64,000 nucleotides of DNA from Henricia sp. BOLD:AAB3569 (lineage: Eukaryota > Echinodermata > Asteroidea > Spinulosida > Echinasteridae), in assembly GCA_037783545.1 (NCBI GenBank), contig JBBELK010000105.1, forward strand, positions 558,001 to 622,000, written 5' to 3'. A program made the translations under genes and the position numbers. Within the stretch, counting starts at the first letter, position 1. The number at the start of each line of letters is the position of its first letter. The notes below the pieces were generated by a model. It was not told where the DNA came from, made no database searches, and saw only the letters and a list, made by a program, of their open reading frames with translations. Below are positions 61,201 to 64,000 of this stretch, one piece after another.

Positions 61201-63864
61201 ACTGCCGATGAAAGATCTCTCAAGGGGATCAACCAGTTATCTAGAAGTCTTACCCAAATCCATGTGATTCAACAGGCCAATTTCATAAAGCTGTTTAGCC
61301 AAAAGATTTGCTTAATCAATAAAAAATTATTAATCAATAAAAATTATTTAATAGTCAAAATTTTATGTCAACTTGTGTTCTTAGCAAGAATAGCAGATAT
61401 TCTTGTGAAAAACACAAATTGACATGCAATTTTGACTATAGACCCATTTTTATAAAGCAAACAAATTTTTGATTAAGCAATAATTTCTTCTAAATAGCTT
61501 TATGAAATTGGCCCCAGATCTACTCACCATTCAAAGTTGACAATGTACTGATAGTTATTCTGGCTGCATATCTGGATGATTTTAGCAAGGAGCTCGTCCG
61601 GATATCGTGACCCTGGCCTTCCGTCCAGTCTACGTGGATCATTAGCTTCTAATAACAATCCGAGGTCTTCCCCAAATCCATGGGATTCAACAGGTCTACT
61701 CACCATTCAAAGTTAACAATGTACTGATAGTTATTCTGACTGCATATCTGGATGATTTTAGCAAGGAGCTCGTCCCGATATCGTGACCCTGGCCTTCCGT
61801 CCAGTCTACGTGGATCATTAGCTTCTAATAACAATCCGAGGTCTTCCCCAAATCCATGGGATTCAACAGGTCTACTCACCATTCAAAGTTGACAATGTAC
61901 TGATAGTTATTCTGACTGCATATCTGGATGATTTTAGCAAGGAGCTCGTCCCGATATCGTGACCCTGGCCTTCCGTCCAGTCTACGTGGATCTATTAGCT
62001 TTTAATAACAATCCGAGGTCTTCCCCAAATCCATGGGATTCAACAGGTCTACTCACCATTCAAAGTTAACAATGTACTGATAGTTATTCTGACTGCATAT
62101 CTGGATGATTTTAGCAAGAAGCTCGTCCGGATATCGTGACCCTGGCCTTCCGTCTAGTCTACGTGGATCATTAGCTTTTAATAACAATCCGAGGTCTTCC
62201 CCAAATCCATGGGACTCAACAGATCTACTCACCATTCAAAGTTAACAATGTACTAATAGTTATTCTGACTGCATATCCGGATGATTTTAGCAAGAAGCTC
62301 GTCCGGATATCGTGACCCTGGCCTTCCGTCCAGTCTACGTGGATCATTAGCTTCTAATAACAATCCGAGGTCTTCCCCAAATCCATGGGATTCAACAGAT
62401 CTACTCACCATTCAAAGTTGACAATGTACTAATAGTTATTCTGGCTGCATATCTGGATGATTTTAGCAAGAAGCTCGTCCGGATATCGTGACCCTGGCCT
62501 TCCGTCCAGTCTACGTGGATCTATTAGCTTCTAATAACAATCCGAGGTCTTCCCAAATCTATGGGATTCAACAGGTCTACTCACCATTCAAAGTTAACAA
62601 TGTACTGATAGTTATTCTGGCTGCATATCTGGATGATTTTAGCAAGGAGCTCGTCCGGATATCGTGACCCTGGCCTTCCGTCCAGTCTACGTGGATCATT
62701 AGCTTCTAATAACAATCCGAGGTCTTCCCCAAATCTATGGGATTCAACAGGTCTACTCACCATTCAAAGTTAACAATGTACTGATAGTTATTCTGACTGC
62801 ATATCTGGATGATTTTAGCAAGGAGCTCGTCCCTGTATTGTGACCCTTCCGCCCTGTCTACGTGGATCATTAGCTTCTTAACAATCTCCATTAGATTCTT
62901 CTTGGAAACCTGGCTCAGAAAAACAAAAGCAAATTATTTATAACCTTTGTTTTTTTGGGAGGGAAGGGGTTGTGTATCAAATTAAATTATTGAATAATTT
63001 GTGCTACCTGCAGCCGATTTCACGAAACTTACGCAGTTGCGCAAGCCCACTGCGCAAGCCCAACATTTTATTGCGTAAGTTGTGCAACATTCTTGTGAAA
63101 TCGACTGCTGTACCTTTAGGTATACCACAATACAACTCAAACTCACATGGTCCTCATCGGGATTCGAACCCGAGACCTCTGACTCTCTAAACCAAGTCTG
63201 TCCACTACAAACAACTTACAATTCCATAGAGGAGGTCCAGGGGGTTCTAAGACGTATTGATTCATCCTTGTCATCTAAGATGAGATCCTTGTGGTCCTCA
63301 TCGGGATTCGAACCAGAGACCACTGACTCTCTAAACCAAGTCTGTCCACTACAAACAACTTACCATTCCATAGAGGAGGTCCAAGGCTCTGAGACGTATC
63401 GATTCATCCTTGTCATCTAGACAGTCTAAGATGAGATCCTTGTGACTCTGAACCGACTTGGGATGTGTCTTAAGGATCTTGCCCATGGCCAGCAGCCCCA
63501 GGTACTTCACTGCTCAAAGGAGTTTTAACAAGGGCATCAAAATATTTTAAATACTAAAGTTCTGCAATTTTTACAATGAATTTTGTTATCTTGTAACACT
63601 ATCTTGTTATACTACAAAACATGGAATGAGAGAAAAATTGTATGGGCCTCATAGGAATTTGAAACCGAGACCTCTGACTCTCTGGGCAGATGCTCTACCA
63701 GCTGAGCTATGAGGCACCGTGGTATAATCTCTTAGGTTTCCCTACAAACCCAACTTTTCTCTCCGTATTGCATGGATGTGAAAATGAGTATTATTAATGA
63801 AAGTTTTTGACTCACAGTTTTGATCTGTATCTTCGATGAGAATGCGTAGTTTCTGAACACAAAG
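40284..63864 (-). CDS. AP3D1: AP3D1, AP-3 complex delta subunit, 5'-truncated by window edge
   Basis: The large delta adaptin of the AP-3 coat, which sorts cargo from endosomes/TGN to lysosomes and lysosome-related organelles. 22 exons are resolved (2922 nt, 973 residues plus stop), all in phase. They correspond to the human protein from roughly residue 320 to its C-terminus. The order is trunk (Adaptin_N part), hinge with Lys/Glu/His-rich runs and the BLVR-type region, then ear ending SVDGKSTDSGLLSSLLDE with TAG at 40286-40284. The missing N-terminal about 300 residues must lie beyond 64000. Two exons, W3 and W16, have massively duplicated 3' edges and W2 has a single duplication. Exon edges are inferred from GT-AG sites, phase and collinearity with the human protein. 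Confidence 0.96.
40671..40863. repeat. 17-bp minisatellite, 11 copies, last AP3D1 intron
   Basis: The unit ggtggcctctttatcaa is repeated 11 times without indel (one G-to-T variant near 40807) plus a partial copy. Looser related words (gtggccactgtaaacagg) extend left to about 40490. It starts about 30 bp from the W21 donor. Confidence 0.96.
41190..41640. repeat. 90-bp tandem repeat (3-4 copies) inside a dispersed repeat
   Basis: ttcaagatatac recurs at 41190, 41281, 41371 and 41461. The flank from 41440 to 41620 is closely similar to 8850-9030 in a HEATR1 intron, so this is a dispersed element that has tandemly expanded here. Confidence 0.85.
42058..42245. mobile_element. Truncated copy of the gggcccatttcat MITE family
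   Basis: Left part only (gctgaaaacgtgtgattact, ttgttgcgtcactat). Located in an AP3D1 intron close to exon W19. Confidence 0.75.
43593..46327 (-). repeat. 98-bp tandem array: 28 units of AP3D1 exon W16 3' edge with splice donor
   Basis: Read on the minus strand, each unit is the last 87 nt (29 codons) of exon W16 followed by GTAAGTAACAG. The first unit (right end) is the real exon end (AP3D1 donor at 46241/46240) and 27 further copies follow in the intron. The mark ACCGGTATAG recurs at 43691 and 46239 with exactly 26 periods of 98 bp between them, so there is no net indel. The leftmost unit (43595) is 2 bp shorter and more diverged, with a GTGAGT donor. Copies differ at a few shared positions (for example cttctc/cgtctc, cctctt/cccctt), as expected of concerted or recent expansion. 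Confidence 0.95.
46241..54930 (-). CDS. AP3D1: AP3D1 hinge exons W9-W16
   Basis: Exons: W9 54722-54930; W10 53065-53112; W11 50406-50563; W12 49590-49669; W13 48827-49013; W14 47975-48166; W15 47530-47634; W16 46241-46417. W9 has EEQASNPHYLK and IDLNVPLHIPG; W11 has KKHRKKHRKGKRGRH and MVDIVGEEMPE; W12 has DDPHRALDIDLDR. All three align to the human hinge. W13 contains KKKHHHHRKDKERIDKKGKK and W16 contains KHKKHHKKDKKPKKEKEKKK, the charged low-complexity spacer. W10 is a 48-nt small exon, symmetrical in phase. W14 and W15 are acidic and poorly conserved, and their edges rest on phase and splice consensus. Confidence 0.88.
46462..46790 (+). mobile_element. tRNA-derived SINE, second subfamily
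   Basis: ggtaccgtggccgagtggtt head, gcgggttcaatacccg box B region, body with cttgagcaaggcacttaaac. Lies directly upstream of AP3D1 exon W16. Confidence 0.78.
47074..47360 (+). mobile_element. tRNA-derived SINE with (aaat)n tail
   Basis: Head ggggtgttatggccgagcgg, box B ggttcgattcc, body and an (aaat)7-like tail, then a short gcgccatgagcgtcattaat foldback and (tta)n. AP3D1 intron. Confidence 0.85.
47713..47850 (+). mobile_element. tRNA-derived SINE, third subfamily, truncated
   Basis: tggtctagtggatacatagc, gggttcaaacctcac, ggcaaggcacttaatctcaa. Confidence 0.75.
48249..48556. mobile_element. Repeat with tagggcgacaatt ends
   Basis: tagggcgacaattt occurs at the left and inside, with its inverse aattgtcgcccta at the right end and tgtcgccctaa internally. 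Also short tandem attttattaaaatcgagaac words. AP3D1 intron. Confidence 0.75.
48778..48792 (+). repeat. C15 homopolymer
   Basis: Fifteen consecutive C, about 35 bp from the AP3D1 exon W13 donor. Length may be a sequencing or assembly uncertainty. Confidence 0.8.
49389..49553. repeat. 14-bp minisatellite, about 12 copies, AP3D1 intron
   Basis: Variants of aacatttcgcggct / aacatttcgcggtc follow each other with period 14, ending about 36 bp before the W12 exon edge. More diverged copies extend to about 49100. Confidence 0.9.
49741..49905 (+). mobile_element. tRNA-derived SINE, second subfamily, diverged
   Basis: gggttcgacaccctgctgtg and cttgagcaaggcatttaacc in the same order as 46462-46790. Confidence 0.72.
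50054..50296. mobile_element. Foldback MITE, arms gggtctttctataaattagg
   Basis: Inverted arms of more than 25 bp, with internal aatactttccatctcaaag shared with the copy at 54441-54676. AP3D1 intron. Confidence 0.88.
50783..50846. repeat. Hairpin, gtagcaagaatgtc arms
   Basis: gtagcaagaatgtccttgat ... aagacattcttgctac, inner arms gattttgtg / cacaaaatc. AP3D1 intron. Confidence 0.7.
51170..51467. mobile_element. MITE, arms gagtctttccacactaaagg
   Basis: Left gagtctttccac + gggggcattttggcaacac and right gtgttgccaaaatgccccct + gtggaaagactc. AP3D1 intron. Confidence 0.84.
51551..51680. mobile_element. tagaccatatggaatagctgcc MITE
   Basis: Shares atagctgccatcttgtaggg with 33744-33886 and ends in aaaacggtcta. 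AP3D1 intron. Confidence 0.78.
51700..51805. ncRNA. Two head-to-head hammerhead-like motifs (Penelope-type relic)
   Basis: On the minus strand CTGATGA (51757-51751) and GAAAC (51730-51726) flank a segment that begins GAC and ends GTC, the layout of a hammerhead core. On the plus strand a decayed partner (gatgatgaagattt ... gtggtcaaaacg, 51760-51793) mirrors it. Penelope-like retroelements are known to carry hammerhead motifs with this tcttcatcag / gtttcgacc signature. Stems I and III are not clear, so activity is doubtful. Confidence 0.4.
51843..52586. mobile_element. Composite of three nested MITEs
   Basis: The outer element has arms tattcctgaacgcgtgaggg (left) and ccctcacgctttcaggaata (right), the same family as 53274-53571. 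Inside lies 51931-52226 (arms tatacaccaatccggtaa / accggattggtgtata, with the gctatggcgga core) and directly beside it 52228-52390 (arms ccgtccataaagtacgtac / gtacgtactttatggatgg). Confidence 0.85.
53274..53571. mobile_element. MITE, arms tattcctgaacgcgt
   Basis: Left tattcctgaacgcgtcagg and right cgcgttcaggaatacggcc, with a CG-rich core. An uninterrupted relative of the outer element at 51843-52586. Confidence 0.85.
53902..54110. mobile_element. MITE, family of attgaccactctcacagac
   Basis: Second copy, ends aattgaccac and gatcaattga, cores nearly identical to 14345-14568. AP3D1 intron. Confidence 0.84.
54441..54676. mobile_element. Foldback MITE, arms gggtctttctctaaattagg
   Basis: About 95% alike by eye to 50054-50296. 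AP3D1 intron, about 45 bp from exon W9. Confidence 0.88.
55659..55901. mobile_element. Foldback MITE, arms ggggccaatttcata
   Basis: Complete element with long inverted arms (ggggccaatttcataaagct ... tatgaaattggcccct) and an internal part rich in tttgtttgctttataaa. Inside an AP3D1 intron. A third copy is at 61273-61515. Confidence 0.85.
56099..56633. mobile_element. MITE, arms ggggcggattgcaata
   Basis: Exact ends ggggcggattgcaata / tattgcaatccgcccc, with inner arms cactggtctaagac / gaccggtcttag. AP3D1 intron W8/W9. Confidence 0.86.
56684..56960. mobile_element. MITE with gacgtcattttgggagtc arms
   Basis: Inner arms tttgggagtcaaataatgct / agcattattcgactcccaaa, with a CG-rich core and an imperfect outer part. 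Adjoins the 56099-56633 element. Confidence 0.78.
57349..63864 (-). CDS. AP3D1: AP3D1 trunk exons W1-W8
   Basis: Exons in transcription order from the window edge: W1 63816-63864; W2 63364-63509; W3 62761-62909; W4 60794-60920; W5 59132-59314; W6 58240-58395; W7 57636-57781; W8 57349-57441. Conserved adaptin trunk motifs are KYLGLLAMGKILKTHPKSVQ (W1/W2), DDKDESIRLRALDLLYGM (W2), VSKKNLMEIVKKLMIHVD (W3), GHLIASQMLDVAIRVKAIR (W4) and NGICEVLYAAAWIVGEFSE (W5). W7/W8 give AEEVAALFAGELNPVAPKAQ and LDLDKWINEPPS, the transition to the hinge as in human AP3D1. The preceding 5' exons lie outside the window. Confidence 0.94.
57894..58062. mobile_element. MITE, arms attccgtttattggtcgcca
   Basis: Left attccgtttattggtcgccac and right gtggcgaccagtaaacggaat. 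AP3D1 intron W6/W7. Confidence 0.84.
58430..58662. repeat. Dispersed repeat shared with 4560-4850
   Basis: Both contain acttcctggaat, aaaagatgga and ttgcaattccaattc-type words in the same order, once in AP3D1 and once in HEATR1 intron 39. Confidence 0.6.
58663..58998. mobile_element. MITE, arms agggcctttttcaaatctcg
   Basis: Left agggcctttttcaaatctcg and right cgagatttcgaaaagggcct, with (ctccgt)n and (ggagcc)n runs in the arms. AP3D1 intron W5/W6. Confidence 0.84.
59386..59680. mobile_element. MITE with gctatggcggacgtac core
   Basis: Left atacatgaatccggttgctaa and right ggattggtgtatatat, with inner arms gtccgccattactggggg / cccccagctatggcggac. AP3D1 intron between W4 and W5. Confidence 0.82.
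59838..59970. repeat. Short catttcgccccaaaacca repeats with an inverted copy
   Basis: Variants of catttcgccccaaaacca repeat four to five times, and the inverse tggttttgggacgaaatg closes the segment. AP3D1 intron W4/W5. Confidence 0.7.
60190..60448. mobile_element. Foldback MITE, arms ggggcccatttcatggcg
   Basis: Complete element with left end ggggcccatttcatggcgct and right end tatgaaattgggccc. Internal landmarks are acgtgtgcttactgtagcag and ttgcgtcactagtg. Partial relatives lie at 23380-23628, 42058-42245 and 13291-13350. Confidence 0.85.
61273..61515. mobile_element. Foldback MITE, same family, abutting the W3 array
   Basis: Inverted arms ggccaatttcataaagct and tatgaaattggcccc. The right end touches the last unit of the 176-bp exon-edge array. 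Confidence 0.82.
61516..62909 (-). repeat. 176-bp tandem array: 8 copies of AP3D1 exon W3 3' edge with donor
   Basis: The complete exon W3 is the rightmost copy (62761-62909). Exon-end/donor junctions recur at 62585, 62409, 62233, 62057, 61880, 61704 and 61528 (period 176, once 177). Each copy repeats the DELLAKIIQICSQNNYQYI-coding end plus GTGAGTAGA. Upstream of that, copies differ from the true exon by small indels that shift the frame and lack its acceptor, so they are not usable exons. The left edge abuts a MITE (61273-61515). Confidence 0.94.
63010..63108. mobile_element. Palindromic MITE, same family as 21352-21470
   Basis: Ends gcagccgatttcacgaaact and gtgaaatcgactgc. Immediately beside the exon W2 duplication in AP3D1. 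Confidence 0.82.
63148..63435 (-). repeat. 144-bp duplication spanning AP3D1 exon W2 3' edge, donor and a tRNA-derived fragment
   Basis: Two copies, offset 144 bp, of the end of exon W2, its donor and about 70 bp of intron. The intronic part includes the 3' half of a tRNA-like sequence (gattcgaaccc). The real donor is at 63364/63363. The copy at 63220 is degenerate (TGTAAG) and contains a small insertion. Confidence 0.85.
63644..63717 (-). repeat. tRNA-like sequence, same family
   Basis: Minus-strand TGCCTCATAGCTCAGCTGGT start and matching TATGAGGC end, but the T arm is degraded (ggtttcaaattcc). In the AP3D1 intron W1/W2. Confidence 0.6.
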
Positions 63865-64000
63865 CTGTGGGGGATTTAAAAATAGAATAAATTACCTTAG
63901 ACAGTTGCTACAAGACAGAACATACAGAAATGTTTGCAATAATTAGAATTTTCACTGAAAACCAAATGAACCAATTTGAATGCATGTGAAAACAAGCTTG

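Noticed and set aside
61524-62763. Repeated 60-codon minus-strand frames
   Set aside because: Units of the exon W3 array; they lack acceptors and are frameshifted relative to the exon.

Overview
This is a metazoan nuclear genome window: AT-rich, intron-dense, with three protein-coding genes all on the minus strand and intergenic and intronic DNA packed with short foldback transposons (MITEs), tRNA-derived SINEs and tandem repeats. The style of the dispersed repeats, and proteins that keep clear vertebrate-type HEATR1 and AP3D1 alignments, suggest a marine deuterostome, most likely an echinoderm (a sea star is my best guess). That assignment is inference. No prokaryotic, organellar or CRISPR features were seen.

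Layout, right to left in transcription order. (1) 40284 to beyond 64000: AP3D1, the delta subunit of the AP-3 adaptor complex, truncated at its 5' side by the window edge. I resolved 22 exons (973 residues plus stop) covering the second half of the trunk, the Lys/Glu/His-rich hinge and the ear. (2) 34536-36149: an intact two-exon gene for a six-finger C2H2 zinc-finger protein of 313 or 321 residues. (3) 2745-32139 (5' UTR exon near 32550): HEATR1 (UTP10/BP28), complete in 43 coding exons, 2205 residues, with every exon phase consistent. It includes one GC-AG intron. 1-2744 is 3' flank with no gene recognised. HEATR1 acts in nucleolar rRNA transcription and processing and AP3D1 in endosome-to-lysosome vesicle traffic, so I see no functional link beyond adjacency.

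The most unusual signal is structural. HEATR1 and AP3D1 together carry seven tandem arrays whose repeat unit (92-176 bp) straddles an exon edge, so that splice donors or acceptors, with the adjoining piece of coding sequence, are multiplied from 2 to 28 times. Examples are 28 donors in a 98-bp array of AP3D1 (43593-46327), 8 donors in a 176-bp array of AP3D1 (61516-62909), 6 acceptors at HEATR1 exon 39 and 6 donors at HEATR1 exon 11. The complete exon always sits at the edge that keeps the protein intact, and the extra copies fall in the intron. Seven of the eight arrays with units of 90 bp or more show this.

Other points of note are a composite of nested MITEs at 51843-52586, a head-to-head pair of hammerhead-ribozyme-like motifs of Penelope-element type at about 51700-51805, a family of TTAA-flanked palindromic MITEs, two indel-free minisatellites, a perfect 3' UTR hairpin with a CRE-like loop in AP3D1, and a G-rich G4-prone tract.
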